Shown here one piece after another: positions 34,753-46,362 of a DNA stretch of 64,000 nucleotides. The stretch is from Hydrogenophaga sp. Its GTDB lineage: Bacteria; Pseudomonadota; Gammaproteobacteria; Burkholderiales; Burkholderiaceae_C. Numbering within the stretch: the first letter of the stretch is position 1; the number at the start of each line of letters is the position of its first letter. Made by a program: the position numbers and the translations under genes. The DNA is taken from assembly GCA_030682835.1 (NCBI GenBank), contig JAUXNG010000005.1, positions 53,093-117,092 on the forward strand. The letters run 5' to 3'. The notes under the pieces were generated by a model. It saw only the letters and a list, made by a program, of their open reading frames with translations, made no database searches and was not told the origin of the DNA.

Positions 34753-35925
34753 TCAGGGGGCGGGGGAAAGCAGCTCTTGCACCAGCGCGATCCAGTAGCT
34801 CGCGCCGGGGCCGATGTTGTCGTCGTTGAAGTCGTAGGCCGGGTTGTGCACCATGCAGGCGCCGGGCTCGCCGCCGCTGCCATTGCCGATGAACAGGTAG
34901 CTGCCCGGGACTTTTTCGAGCATGAAAGCGAAGTCTTCGCTGCCGGTGAGCTGCGGGCCCTGCGGCACCACCTGATGGGCCGGGAAGTGTTTCACCGCTA
35001 CCTGCAGGGCGCGCTGGGTCTGCACGGCGTCGTTCACCAGCACCGCGTAGCCGGGGCGCCAGTCGATCTCGGCGCGCACGCCGAAGCTCTCGGCCTGCAG
35101 GCGGATCACCTCGTGCAGGCGCTGCTGCAGGTCGCGGCGCACCTGCGGGTCCAGCGCGCGCACGCTGATTTCCAGCCGTGCATCGGCCGGGATCACGTTG
35201 TTGGCCTGGCCGGCGTGGATCGCGCCCACAGTGACCACGGCCGCGCACTGGGGGTCCACATTGCGCGACACCAGGGTCTGCAGGGCCATGACGATGGAGG
35301 CCGCGGCCACCACCGGGTCGGTGGCTTTGTGCGGCATGGCGCCGTGGCCCCCAAAGCCGTGCAGCGTGACGGTGGCGTAGTCCGACGAGGCCATGGTCGG
35401 CCCGCTGCGAAATACCAGCTGGCCCTGCGAGTAGCCCGGCATGTTGTGCATGGCAAAGATGGCGTCGCAGGGGAAGCGCTCAAAGAGGCCGTCTTCCATC
35501 ATCTTGAGCGCCCCGGCGCCGCCTTCTTCCGCCGGCTGGAAGATCAGGTTCAGCGTGCCGTCGAAGCGACCCACCTGGGCCAGGTGCTGCGCGGCGGCCA
35601 GCAGCATGGCGGTGTGGCCGTCGTGGCCGCAGGCGTGCATCACGCCGTGGTGGCAGCTGGCCCAGGCCGCGCCGGTGGCCTCTGCAATGGGCAGAGCATC
35701 CATGTCCGCCCGCAGGCCGATGGAACGCGTTGAGGTGCCGCGCTTGAGCTGGCCCACCACCCCGGTGCCGCCCAGACCGGTGGTGACGGCATAGCCCCAG
35801 GCACCGAGCTGGGCCGCCACCAGCGCGGCGGTGCGGCGCTCGTTGAACGCCAGCTCGGGGTGCTGGTGGATGTCGCGGCGCAGGCGGGTGAAGGCCTGTA
35901 CCGCTGCGTCACTGAGTCGATCCAT
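34753..35925 (-). CDS. M20-family amidohydrolase (hippurate-hydrolase-like)
   Basis: This 390-residue metallopeptidase-fold protein has HQHPELAFNE, the metal ligands in CHHGVMHACGHDGHTAMLL, FQPAEEGGAGALKM and GSEDFAFMLEKVPG. These are the M20D signatures of hippurate hydrolase, IAA-amino-acid hydrolase and N-acyl-amino-acid deacylases. The start at 35925 follows AGGAG eight bases upstream; an ATG six codons earlier is less likely. It is divergent from a LysR gene and upstream of a Bug gene. The substrate is probably an N-acyl amino acid, with hippurate-type compounds the main candidates. Confidence 0.9.
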   Translation of the reverse strand: MDRLSDAAVQAFTRLRRDIHQHPELAFNERRTAALVAAQLGAWGYAVTTGLGGTGVVGQLKRGTSTRSIGLRADMDALPIAEATGAAWASCHHGVMHACGHDGHTAMLLAAAQHLAQVGRFDGTLNLIFQPAEEGGAGALKMMEDGLFERFPCDAIFAMHNMPGYSQGQLVFRSGPTMASSDYATVTLHGFGGHGAMPHKATDPVVAAASIVMALQTLVSRNVDPQCAAVVTVGAIHAGQANNVIPADARLEISVRALDPQVRRDLQQRLHEVIRLQAESFGVRAEIDWRPGYAVLVNDAVQTQRALQVAVKHFPAHQVVPQGPQLTGSEDFAFMLEKVPGSYLFIGNGSGGEPGACMVHNPAYDFNDDNIGPGASYWIALVQELLSPAP

Positions 35926-35983
35926 CCGGTGTCTCCTGAACATGAACTTTGTTGCATGTTAGGAAGCGCCTGATTTAAAGTCC

Positions 35984-36013
35984 AATGCATTGATCAGCAA
36001 GAATCCATGCATT
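35984..36013. promoter_or_regulatory. Candidate LysR operator with AATGCAT/ATGCATT arms
   Basis: A perfect 7-bp inverted repeat (AATGCAT and ATGCATT) spans 30 bp in the gap between the divergent M20 amidohydrolase and LysR genes. The right arm is close to the LysR start. It is longer than the standard T-N11-A core, so this is only a candidate. Confidence 0.35.
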
Positions 36014-36029
36014 CGGCAGGAGATCCGGG

Positions 36030-36938
36030 ATGACCCTTGTACAGCTCAGGCACCTTGTGGTGCTGGCCGAAGCGGGCAGTTTTGTGCAGGCCTGCAAGGC
36101 GCTGTTCCTCACGCAGCCCGCGCTCATGCGCAGCATTCAGGCGCTGGAAGACGAACTGGGCGGGCGCCTGTTCGACCGGCTGGGCCGGCGCATCGCCCTC
36201 ACGCCCTTCGGCCAGGAGGCGGTGCAGCGCGCGCGCCGCCTGGTGGCCGACGCCGAAGCGCTCAAGCAAACCGGCAAAGGACTGCATGCGGGCCTGATCG
36301 GCAGCCTGCGTGTGGGACTGAGCTCTGGCCCGGGGGCGCTGCTGTCGATGCCGCTCATGCTGCACATGGCCGAGCACCACCCGAAACTGCAGCTGCAGAT
36401 ATCGCGCGGCAACACGGCCGTGCTGATTGACGCCCTGCGCGAACAGTTGCTGGACGCAGCCGTGGTCGACGTGCGCTCGGTGCGGCCCTCGGCTGACCTG
36501 CAGTTCTCCCAGGCATTCGAGCTGGCGGCCGGCTTTCTGGTGCGCCCCGACCACCCGCTCGTCCAGCTGGGCCGGGCTGTCACCCTTGACGAGGTGCGGG
36601 CCTACCCGGTCGCGTCAACTCCGCTGAGTGACGAGGTGGCGCGCATCCTGATCGGGCGCTACGGTCCGCAGGCCAACCCCGACGACATGGTGACCCTGCG
36701 CTGTGACGAGACGCAGAGCATCGTCGAGGCGGCGCGGCGCAGCCTGGCCATCGTGCTGACGGCCGAGGCGGCGGCGCCCGGTCTGGTGCCGCTGGACATG
36801 AACCCGTCACTGAATGCCACCGCACGCTTCGGCCTGGTCACCCTGGCTCGGCGCCAGGAAGCGCCGGCCCTGCGGCTGCTGCGCGAGCAGCTGCCGATGT
36901 GGGTAGCGGGCCTTCACGACGGGGTCATGGCGCCATGA
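36030..36938 (+). CDS. LysR-family transcriptional regulator
   Basis: This 302-residue protein has a LysR winged helix at the N-terminus (LVQLRHLVVLAEAGSF, QACKALFLTQPALMRSIQALEDE) and the usual effector domain. AGGAG lies seven bases before the ATG. It is divergent from the M20 amidohydrolase and Bug genes and probably activates them in response to their substrate. Its end is 24 bp from a strong terminator that it shares with the convergent gcvP gene. Confidence 0.9.
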   Translation: MTLVQLRHLVVLAEAGSFVQACKALFLTQPALMRSIQALEDELGGRLFDRLGRRIALTPFGQEAVQRARRLVADAEALKQTGKGLHAGLIGSLRVGLSSGPGALLSMPLMLHMAEHHPKLQLQISRGNTAVLIDALREQLLDAAVVDVRSVRPSADLQFSQAFELAAGFLVRPDHPLVQLGRAVTLDEVRAYPVASTPLSDEVARILIGRYGPQANPDDMVTLRCDETQSIVEAARRSLAIVLTAEAAAPGLVPLDMNPSLNATARFGLVTLARRQEAPALRLLREQLPMWVAGLHDGVMAP

Positions 36939-36961
36939 GAAAGAGCGCCATCGGAGCCAGC

Positions 36962-36984
36962 AAAAAAGGGCGCCAGCGGCGCCC
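36962..36984 (-). terminator. Rho-independent terminator of the gcv operon
   Basis: On the minus strand GGGCGCC, a GCT loop and GGCGCCC form a perfect 7-bp G/C stem followed by six T residues. It lies 30 bp after the gcvP stop and 24 bp after the convergent LysR stop. On the plus strand the A-run precedes the stem, so it works best for gcvP. Confidence 0.85.
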
Positions 36985-37013
36985 TTGATGGTTCGGCTGG
37001 CCGGTTCAGCCGA

Positions 37014-39911
<2,898 letters not shown>

Positions 39912-39920
39912 TTCCAGACT

Positions 39921-39994
39921 GTTCGCCCTGAGCCTGTCGAAGGGCAGCGAACAGCGATGACTGGCGAGGGCTTCGACAGGCTCAGCCCGAACGG
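39921..39994. repeat. Extragenic inverted repeat (TTCGGGCTGAGC family), copy 4
   Basis: Arm one, GTTCGCCCTGAGCCTGTCGA plus AGGGC, and arm two, GGGCTTCGACAGGCTCAGCC plus CGAACGG, lie 22 bases apart. The element fills most of the gcvH-gcvP gap and ends 10 bp before the gcvP start. Confidence 0.85.
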
Positions 39995-40043
39995 AGAGCC
40001 TGCACACGCCGGGCATCGGCGCGCGCAGGCGGAGAAGGCTGGG

Positions 40044-40415
40044 TCAGCCTTTTGCCGAGAAGGCTTCGTAGGCGCTGGCGTCCAGCAGGGCATCGACCTG
40101 CTCGGGTGCCGACAGCTTCACTTTGAAGAACCACCCGGCATTCAGCGGGTCGCTGTTGGCCAGCGAGGGGTCGGCGCGCAGGGCTTCGTTCACTTCCGTG
40201 ACCTCGCCGCTGATGGGCATGTAGACATCGGCCGCGGCCTTCACAGACTCGACCACGCCGGCCACTTCTTTCTGGTCGAAGGACTTGCCCACTTCGGGCA
40301 GGTCCACAAACACCACGTCGCCCAGCGCGTCCTGCGCGTGCGCGGTGATGCCGACGGTGGCGATGTCGCCGTCAACGGTGATCCATTCGTGGTCTTCGGT
40401 GTACTTGGTGGTCAT
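40044..40415 (-). CDS. gcvH: Glycine cleavage system H-protein
   Basis: This 123-residue lipoyl-carrier protein opens [21 protein letters not shown]. The lipoylated lysine is in [20 protein letters not shown]. It shuttles the aminomethyl intermediate from GcvP to GcvT and is reoxidised by dihydrolipoyl dehydrogenase, which is not encoded here. It lies between gcvT and gcvP, with gaps of 139 and 132 bp that both contain extragenic repeats. Length and motifs are standard. Confidence 0.96.
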   Translation of the reverse strand: MTTKYTEDHEWITVDGDIATVGITAHAQDALGDVVFVDLPEVGKSFDQKEVAGVVESVKAAADVYMPISGEVTEVNEALRADPSLANSDPLNAGWFFKVKLSAPEQVDALLDASAYEAFSAKG

Positions 40416-40444
40416 GCTGTGTTTCCTTCAGAAAGCGGTTAATG

Positions 40445-40522
40445 CCGTTCGCCCTGAGCCTGTTGACGGGCTGCGATGCGGCTGTACGGGTGTGAGGGCT
40501 TCGATCCTTCGACAGGCTCAGG
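40445..40522. repeat. Extragenic inverted repeat (TTCGGGCTGAGC family), copy 5, diverged
   Basis: CCGTTCGCCCTGAGCCTGTT and, on the other side, CCTTCGACAGGCTCAGGA are the two arms, with several mismatches. The element fills most of the gcvT-gcvH gap. Confidence 0.7.
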
Positions 40523-40554
40523 AGGCGCGGATGTCAGCCCAGACGGATGGGACT

Positions 40555-41700
40555 TTATCCGCGGTGATAGCGGTTGGGCACGAAAGGCATCCGCGCCACT
40601 TCCATCGGAACCGCTTTGCCGCGCACCAAGGCCTGGATACGCGTGCCGACCGCGGCGAACTCGGGTTTCACATAGCCCATGGCCACCGGCTTGTCGGCCG
40701 AGGGGCCGAGCAGGCCGCTGGTCACTTCGCCAATGGTCTCGCCGTCCAGGCTCTGCAGTTCGGTGTGCTCGCGCACGGGGATGCGTTCCAGCGCCACCAG
40801 GCCCACGCGCTTCTTCAGCAGCGGCGCGGTGCCGTCGAGCTGGCCGAGCACGGTGTCGGCGCCGGCGAAGCCGCCAGCGCGCTCGCCACCAGTGCGGCGC
40901 ACCTTCTGCATGGCCCAGTTCAGGCCGGCTTCGACCGGGGTGGTGGTCACGTCGATGTCGTTGCCGTATAGGCAGAGCCCGGCTTCCAGGCGCAGCGAAT
41001 TGCGGGCACCCAGGCCCACCGGCTTCACCTCGGGCTGGGCCAGCAGGGCCCGGGCAAACGCCTCGGCACTGGCGGCGGGAAGGGAAATCTCGAAACCGTC
41101 TTCGCCGGTGTAGCCGCTGCGCGTCACGTACACGTCGGCGCCGTTCCAGTCGGCCGCCAGGCCGGTCATGAACACCAGCTGCTCCACACCGGGCAGCAGG
41201 CGGGCGAGGGCGGTGACGGCTTGCGGACCCTGCAGCGCCAGCAGCGCGCGGTCGAACTGCGGGGTGACGGTGCAGCGGCCACCGATGCGCTCGACGATGT
41301 GCGCCAGGTCACCGTGCTTGCAGGCGCCGTTGACGATGACGAACAGGTCATGGCCGCGGTTCACGAACATCAGGTCGTCGATGATGCCGCCGCCGTCGGT
41401 GAGCAGCAGGCCGTAGCGCTGTTTGTTCACGCCCAGGCCCAACACGTCGACCGGCATCAGGCTCTCGAACGCGGCGGCCGCATCGGGGCCCGACAGCGTG
41501 AGCTGGCCCATGTGGGACACGTCGAACAGGCCGGCGGCCGAGCGGGTGTGGTGGTGCTCGGCCATCAACCCGGCCGGGTATTGCACCGGCATGGTGTAGC
41601 CCGCGAACGGGACCATGCGGGCACCGAGTTCCAGGTGCAGCGCGTGCAGCGGGGTCTGAAGCAGGTCGGCGTTGGCGGAAATGGCGGCGGGGTCGGACAT
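40555..41700 (-). CDS. gcvT: Glycine cleavage system aminomethyltransferase (T-protein)
   Basis: This 381-residue folate-binding protein has TPLHALHLELGARMVPFAGYTMPVQYPAG in outline at the N-terminus, then HTRSAAGLFDVSHMGQ, YTGEDGFEISLPA and LGARNSLRLEAGLCLYGND. It releases ammonia and forms 5,10-methylene-tetrahydrofolate from the aminomethyl-lipoyl H-protein. It is the first gene of gcvTHP, directly behind a tandem glycine riboswitch, so the operon is probably induced by glycine. Length matches the family. Confidence 0.95.
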   Translation of the reverse strand: MSDPAAISANADLLQTPLHALHLELGARMVPFAGYTMPVQYPAGLMAEHHHTRSAAGLFDVSHMGQLTLSGPDAAAAFESLMPVDVLGLGVNKQRYGLLLTDGGGIIDDLMFVNRGHDLFVIVNGACKHGDLAHIVERIGGRCTVTPQFDRALLALQGPQAVTALARLLPGVEQLVFMTGLAADWNGADVYVTRSGYTGEDGFEISLPAASAEAFARALLAQPEVKPVGLGARNSLRLEAGLCLYGNDIDVTTTPVEAGLNWAMQKVRRTGGERAGGFAGADTVLGQLDGTAPLLKKRVGLVALERIPVREHTELQSLDGETIGEVTSGLLGPSADKPVAMGYVKPEFAAVGTRIQALVRGKAVPMEVARMPFVPNRYHRG

Positions 41701-41739
41701 GGCGGACTTTCAGAAGAGGGGGCAGGCCCGGGCGGGCTG

Positions 41740-41756
41740 ACACGGTTCATCCGTGT
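41740..41756 (-). promoter_or_regulatory. Hairpin in gcvT riboswitch expression platform
   Basis: ACACGG and CCGTGT, five bases apart, form a perfect 6-bp stem between the second aptamer and the gcvT start. It may compete with the aptamer helix. Confidence 0.35.
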
Positions 41757-41762
41757 GCTGCC

Positions 41763-41990
41763 CCACTGTCCGCTTTACCTGAGAGATTCACGCGGGCGAT
41801 GCCGTGCTTGCTCCTTCGGTGGACCGCCCGAACCGTGTCGGCGGCGGTCTCTCTCCAGTGAGGGACACCGCCGTTGAAGGCGGTGGTTGCCAGTCCTTTT
41901 GCCTGAGCGTTCAGGGCCTGTCCACTGGACAAACCGCCTGCGCCTTCGGCGAACCCGTGGGCGCGAGCACCCGGGTTTCTCTCCTGACAG
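41763..41990 (-). ncRNA. Tandem glycine riboswitch upstream of gcvTHP
   Basis: On the minus strand aptamer 1 has CAGGAGAGAAACCC, then CGCCGAAGGCGCAGG and CGCTCAGGCAAAAGGAC. Aptamer 2 has CACTGGAGAGAGACC, CACCGAAGGAGCAAGC and ATCTCTCAGG, closed by CACTG/CAGTG. Aptamer 2 is canonical. Aptamer 1 has GGCGCA in place of the conserved GGAGCA, so its core is altered. It ends 62 bp before the gcvT start. Confidence 0.9.
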
Positions 41991-41996
41991 CCGCAG

Positions 41997-42002
41997 ATTC
42001 TA
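41997..42002 (-). promoter_or_regulatory. Possible -10 element of the gcv operon
   Basis: TAGAAT on the minus strand lies seven bases before the likely 5' end of the riboswitch. The -35 region 17 bp upstream (TCGGGC) is poor, so this is weak support. Confidence 0.25.
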
Positions 42003-42028
42003 AATCAGGGCTTGCCCATGCCCGACTT

Positions 42029-42697
42029 TCAATGCCACTTTTCCGACACGGGCTCGTACTGTCGGGTCGTGTCGTTCCAGGCCATCTGCCGGGTGGCGCG
42101 GTGCTGCGTCGCCTCGATGTGCCGGGCGTTCGGCTCGTCGGTGCTGGCGATCCAGGTCAGTGCCTGCTCACGGCTGCGGCCGAAGCGCTGGTGCCGCTCG
42201 GCCAGCCGCTGCAGCCGCAGGGCCGGGTCCACGTGGAGGTACCACACCTCATCCAGCAGGGCGGCCACCGGCGCCCAGGCATCGGTGTCGAGCAGGAGGT
42301 AGTTGCCCTCGGCGATGAGCAGCGGCGTGTGCGAATGCACGGGCAGGGCGCCCGCCACCGGTTCTTCGATGTCGCGGCGGAAGTCCGGCGCGTACACCAC
42401 TTCATCCGCCTGTTGATCGCGCAGGCGACGCAGCAGCGCGGCGTAGCCGGCCGCATCAAAGGTGTCGGGCGCGCCCTTGCGCGCGGTGCGGCCCAGCCGT
42501 TCCAGTTCCACCTGCGCGAGGTGAAAGCCGTCCATGGGCACCACCTGAGCCTGCACGCCCAGGCAATCGGTCATGAGGGCTGCCAGGGTGGATTTGCCCG
42601 ATCCCGGCGGCCCCACCACGCCCAGCAGCCGGCGCGGGCCGCTGGCCAGCCGATGCAGGTGCTGCACCAGCGCAGGGTGCAGCTGCGTGGTCTTCAC
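42029..42697 (-). CDS. Uridine-kinase-like nucleoside/nucleotide kinase family protein
   Basis: This 222-residue P-loop kinase has GVVGPPGSGKSTLAALM near the N-terminus, VVPMDGFHLAQVELERLG (the DGFH substrate-site motif of the PanK/uridine-kinase-like group), LIAEGNYLLLD and YLHVDPALRLQRLAERH. The DGFH/EGNYLLLD combination matches the YggC/FrcK-type subgroup, for which sugar, nucleoside or pantothenate kinase activity has been proposed. The substrate is unknown. The start is a GTG overlapping the ETF-QO stop by four bases (GTGA), so it is translationally coupled to that gene. It ends about 40 bp before the gcv riboswitch. Confidence 0.8.
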   Translation of the reverse strand: MKTTQLHPALVQHLHRLASGPRRLLGVVGPPGSGKSTLAALMTDCLGVQAQVVPMDGFHLAQVELERLGRTARKGAPDTFDAAGYAALLRRLRDQQADEVVYAPDFRRDIEEPVAGALPVHSHTPLLIAEGNYLLLDTDAWAPVAALLDEVWYLHVDPALRLQRLAERHQRFGRSREQALTWIASTDEPNARHIEATQHRATRQMAWNDTTRQYEPVSEKWH

Positions 42698-44379
42698 ATG
42701 CCCGCGTAGTTCGGCCCGCCGCCGCCTTCGGGCGTGACCCAGACGATGTTCTGCGTCGGGTCCTTGATGTCGCAGGTCTTGCAGTGCACGCAGTTCTGCG
42801 CGTTGATCTGCAGGCGGTCGCCGCCGGTCTCGGTCTTCACGAACTCGTACACCCCGGCCGGGCAGTAGCGGCTCTCGGGGCCGGCGTACTGCGCCAGGTT
42901 GATGTTCACCGGCACGCTGGCGTCTTTCAGCGTCAGGTGGGCCGGCTGGTGCTCTTCGTGGTTGGTGTTGGAGACGAACACGCTGGAGAGCTTGTCAAAC
43001 GTCAGTTTGCCGTCGGGCTTGGGGTAGCTGATCTGCGGCATCTCCGCGGCCGGGCGCAGCTTGGTGTGGTCCTTGACCATGTTGTTGATGGTCCAGGGCG
43101 GGCTTTTCACGCCGATCTTGGGCAGGAACCAGTGCTCCACGCCCGTCATGAGCTTGCCCATGAGCGGGCTCTTCTTGAACCAGTTCTTGAAGTTGCGGTA
43201 GGTCCACAGCTCTTCATGCAGCCAGCTGGCCTTGAAGCGTTCTTCGAACGCCGTGAGCTCGTCGCCGCTGCGCCCGGCGGCCACCGCCTCGAACGCCGCC
43301 TCGGCGCAGAGCATGCCGCTCTTGATGGCCGCGTGGCTGCCCTTGATGCGCGCGGCGTTCAGAAAGCCGGCGTCGCAGCCCACCAGCGCGCCGCCGGGGA
43401 ACACCGTCTTGGGCAGGGCCTGCGGCGTACCGTTGTTCAGTGCGCGCGCGCCGTAGCTCAGTCGCTTGCCGCCCTCGATGTGGGCGCGGATCGACGGGTG
43501 GGTCTTCCAGCGCTGCATCTCCTCGAACGGGCTCATCCAGGGGTTGGCGTAGTCCAGGCCGATCACATAACCCAGCGTGACCTTGTTGCCTTCCAGGTGG
43601 TAGAGGAAGCCGCCACCGAAAGCGTCGTCATTGAGGGGCCAGCCGGCGGTGTGCACCACCAGGCCGGGTTTGGCCTTCTCGGCCGGGATTTCCCACAGCT
43701 CCTTGATGCCGATGGCAAAGGTCTGCGCGTCTTTGCCTTCGTCGAGCTTGAAGCGCGCCAGCAGCTGCTTGCCCAGGTGGCCGCGGGCGCCTTCGGCGAA
43801 CACGGTGTATTTGGCGTGCAGCTCCATGCCGATCTGGAAGCTGTCCATGGGCTCGCCGTCCTTGCCCACGCCCAGGTTGCCGGTGGCCACGCCTTTGACC
43901 GATCCGTCGTCGTTGTAAAGGATCTCGGCGGCGGCAAAGCCGGGGAAGATCTCCACGCCCAGCGCCTCGGCCTGCTCGCCCAGCCACTTGCTGACCGCCC
44001 CCAGGCTGATGACGTAGCAGCCGTCGTTGTGGAAGTTGCGCGGGATCAGCCAGTCGGGCGTGCGCTGCTCGCCGGTCTCCGAGAGCACCAGCAGGTCGTC
44101 ACCGGTCACGGGCTGGTTCAGGGGCGCGCCGAGTTCTTTCCAGTCGGGAAAGAGTTCGTTCAGGGCGATCGGGTCCATGACGGCGCCGGAGAGGATGTGG
44201 GCCCCGGGTTCGGAGCCTTTCTCCAGCAAGCAGACGTTGATCTCGCTGCCCTTCTCTGCCGCCAGCTGCTTCAGGCGGATGGCGGTGGACAGGCCGGCCG
44301 GGCCGCCGCCGACGATCACCACGTCGTATTCCATGGCTTCACGCGGGCCGTAGGTGCTCAGGATTTCTTCGGGGCTCAT
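42694..44379 (-). CDS. etfD: Electron-transfer flavoprotein-ubiquinone oxidoreductase
   Basis: This 561-residue protein has the FAD motif VVIVGGGPAGLSTAIRL, SGAVMDPIALNELFPDW and GCDAGFLNAARIKGSHAAIKSGM, and a C-terminal [4Fe-4S] ferredoxin-like segment with CPAGVYEF and NCVHCKTCDIKDPTQNI. It moves electrons from reduced ETF, fed by fatty-acid and amino-acid dehydrogenases, to ubiquinone at the inner membrane. The start at 44379 matches the family; the upstream open frame is not conserved. A kinase gene overlaps its end. The etfAB genes are not in the window. Confidence 0.94.
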   Translation of the reverse strand: MSPEEILSTYGPREAMEYDVVIVGGGPAGLSTAIRLKQLAAEKGSEINVCLLEKGSEPGAHILSGAVMDPIALNELFPDWKELGAPLNQPVTGDDLLVLSETGEQRTPDWLIPRNFHNDGCYVISLGAVSKWLGEQAEALGVEIFPGFAAAEILYNDDGSVKGVATGNLGVGKDGEPMDSFQIGMELHAKYTVFAEGARGHLGKQLLARFKLDEGKDAQTFAIGIKELWEIPAEKAKPGLVVHTAGWPLNDDAFGGGFLYHLEGNKVTLGYVIGLDYANPWMSPFEEMQRWKTHPSIRAHIEGGKRLSYGARALNNGTPQALPKTVFPGGALVGCDAGFLNAARIKGSHAAIKSGMLCAEAAFEAVAAGRSGDELTAFEERFKASWLHEELWTYRNFKNWFKKSPLMGKLMTGVEHWFLPKIGVKSPPWTINNMVKDHTKLRPAAEMPQISYPKPDGKLTFDKLSSVFVSNTNHEEHQPAHLTLKDASVPVNINLAQYAGPESRYCPAGVYEFVKTETGGDRLQINAQNCVHCKTCDIKDPTQNIVWVTPEGGGGPNYAGM

Positions 44380-44559
44380 GGGGGGGTCCTCTGAATGGGT
44401 GTGTGGGCGACCGGCATGCCGCGCGCCTACAAGGGCTTTGTCAGCGGGGCATGGGAGGGGCGGTGTCGTGATTGGGACGGATTTTAGTGGGCGATGCCGC
44501 ACAATCCTGTCACTTGGGGTGGCCACCCTAATGTCCCCCGTTTTGCAGGAGCCGAACTC

Positions 44560-45342
44560 ATGTCTTACAGCCTCGACCTCTCGGGCCGCGTGGCCCTTAT
44601 CACCGGCGCCTCGGGCGGCCTGGGTGAGCAGTTTGCCAAGACCCTGGCCAAGGCGGGTGCCGCCGTGGTGCTGGCCAGCCGCCGCACCGACCGCCTGATG
44701 GCCTTGCGTGCCCACATCGAAGCCGAGGGTGGCGACGCGCATGTGGTGGCGCTGGACGTGACCGACATCGCGTCCATCAAGGCCGCCGTGGCCCACGCCG
44801 AGACCGAGGTGGGTGCCATCGACATCCTGGTCAACAACTCGGGCGTGAGCACCACGCAGCGCCTGCAGGACGTGACGGAAGAGGACTACGACTTCGTCTT
44901 CGACACCAACACCCGGGGTGCCTTCTTCGTGGCGCAGGAAGTGGCCAAGCGCATGCTGGCGCGTGCCAAGGGCGCGGCACCCGGCACCTATGTGGGCGGG
45001 CGCATCGTCAACATCGCGTCCATGGCCGGGCTGAAGGTGCTGCCGCAGATCGGTGTGTACTGCATGAGCAAGGCGGCCGTGGTGCACATGACCAAGGCGA
45101 TGGCGGTGGAGTGGGGCAAGTACGGCATCAACGTGAATGCCATCTGCCCGGGCTACATCGACACCGAAATCAACCACAGCCACTGGCAGACGGAGCAGGG
45201 CCAGAAGCTCATCAACATGCTGCCGCGCAAGCGGGTGGGCCAGCCCGCCGACCTCGACGCGGTGCTGATGCTGCTGTGTTCCAACGAGAGCCATTTCGTC
45301 AACGGCGCGGTGATCGCGGCCGACGACGGGTTCGGGGTCTGA
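44560..45342 (+). CDS. SDR-family oxidoreductase (3-hydroxyacyl/3-oxoacyl type)
   Basis: This 260-residue short-chain dehydrogenase has TGASGGLGEQFAKTLAKAGA for NAD(P) binding, DILVNNSGV, the serine in NIASMAG and the catalytic YCMSKAA (YxxxK). The C-terminus has NAICPGYIDTEIN. GCAGGAG lies upstream of the ATG. It belongs to the large FabG/3-hydroxyacyl-CoA dehydrogenase-like group. An EamA transporter and an acyl-CoA thioesterase gene follow closely, so a role in acyl-CoA metabolism is plausible. The exact substrate is unknown. Confidence 0.88.
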   Translation: MSYSLDLSGRVALITGASGGLGEQFAKTLAKAGAAVVLASRRTDRLMALRAHIEAEGGDAHVVALDVTDIASIKAAVAHAETEVGAIDILVNNSGVSTTQRLQDVTEEDYDFVFDTNTRGAFFVAQEVAKRMLARAKGAAPGTYVGGRIVNIASMAGLKVLPQIGVYCMSKAAVVHMTKAMAVEWGKYGINVNAICPGYIDTEINHSHWQTEQGQKLINMLPRKRVGQPADLDAVLMLLCSNESHFVNGAVIAADDGFGV

Positions 45343-45346
45343 ACAC

Positions 45347-46336
45347 TTGAGCACCGCGTATCTGGCCCGCTCCGCGGCGTGGCCCGCCGGCATGCTCGCC
45401 GGCATCCTGGCCGGGCTCGGCGCCGGGGCCTTCTGGGGCATGACCTTCATCGCGCCGCTGATGGTGGCCGGTTTCGACTCGGTCGACTACACGGTGGGCC
45501 GCTTCCTGGCCTGCGGGCTGTTTGCGCTGGTGCTGCTCGCCACGCGCCCCATGGCGGGGCTGTTCCAGCCCGCCGCGCACCGGCGCCTGGCCCGGTGGAA
45601 CCTGCCCACCCCGCGCCAGGCGCTGGCCGCGCTGGGCCTGAGCGTGCTGGGCTACACGGGCTATTACCTGCTGCTGGTGCTGTCGATCCAGGACGCCGGC
45701 GCCCCCTTGCCGGTGCTCATCATCGGCACCATTCCGCTGTGGGTGATGGTGCTGGGCAAGCCCAAGGGCCTGCGATGGCGTGCCCTGGTGCCGGGTCTGG
45801 TGCTCACGGCCCTGGGCATGTTGCTGATGATGCGGGCCACCGGCCACGGCGTGGATCCAGCCGCTGCCACGGCCAGCGGGGGCCACCTGCTGCGTGGCGT
45901 GCTGTACGCGGTGGCTGCCATGGCCAGCTGGACGGCCTTCGGGCTGCTCAACGCGGCCTGGCTGCGGCGTCACCCCGAAGTGAATTCGACCGACTGGGCC
46001 AACTGGCTGGGTGTGGCGGCCGCGCTGGGTGCGCTGCTGCTGTGGGCGGGCTGGGGCACCGGCTGGGCCGAGCTGAGCGCACGCTCGGGCTTTGCCACCT
46101 TCGTGCTCGTGTGCGTGGTCACCGGCATCGGCTCGGCCTGGGTGGCCGCCGTCCTCTGGAACATGGCCAGCCGCCGCCTGAGCCCGAGCCTGGCCGGCCA
46201 GCTGATCGTGAGCGAAACCGTGTTCGGCCTGGCCTACGCTTTTCTGTGGGACGCCACCTGGCCCGCTCCGTTGCAGGTGGCGGCCTGCGGGCTGTTCCTG
46301 CTGGGCATCCTGGCGTCGATCCGGGCGCACCGCTGA
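45347..46336 (+). CDS. EamA/DMT-family transporter
   Basis: This 329-residue protein has ten hydrophobic segments in two EamA repeats, with LAGLGAGAFWGMTFIAPLMV at the first and SPSLAGQLIVSETVFGLAYAFLWD in the second. It is a drug/metabolite transporter of unknown substrate in the inner membrane. The frame begins with a TTG at 45347, five bases after the SDR stop; the ATG at 45392 is a fair alternative start. It is probably co-transcribed with the SDR gene upstream and the thioesterase downstream. Confidence 0.82.
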   Translation: MSTAYLARSAAWPAGMLAGILAGLGAGAFWGMTFIAPLMVAGFDSVDYTVGRFLACGLFALVLLATRPMAGLFQPAAHRRLARWNLPTPRQALAALGLSVLGYTGYYLLLVLSIQDAGAPLPVLIIGTIPLWVMVLGKPKGLRWRALVPGLVLTALGMLLMMRATGHGVDPAAATASGGHLLRGVLYAVAAMASWTAFGLLNAAWLRRHPEVNSTDWANWLGVAAALGALLLWAGWGTGWAELSARSGFATFVLVCVVTGIGSAWVAAVLWNMASRRLSPSLAGQLIVSETVFGLAYAFLWDATWPAPLQVAACGLFLLGILASIRAHR

Positions 46337-46362
46337 ACTTTTTCTGAACAGGACCTGAACCC

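Noticed and set aside
39912..40016. Upstream extension of gcvP by 35 codons
   Set aside because: It translates an inverted-repeat element ([15 protein letters not shown]-type peptide) and is not part of the P-protein.
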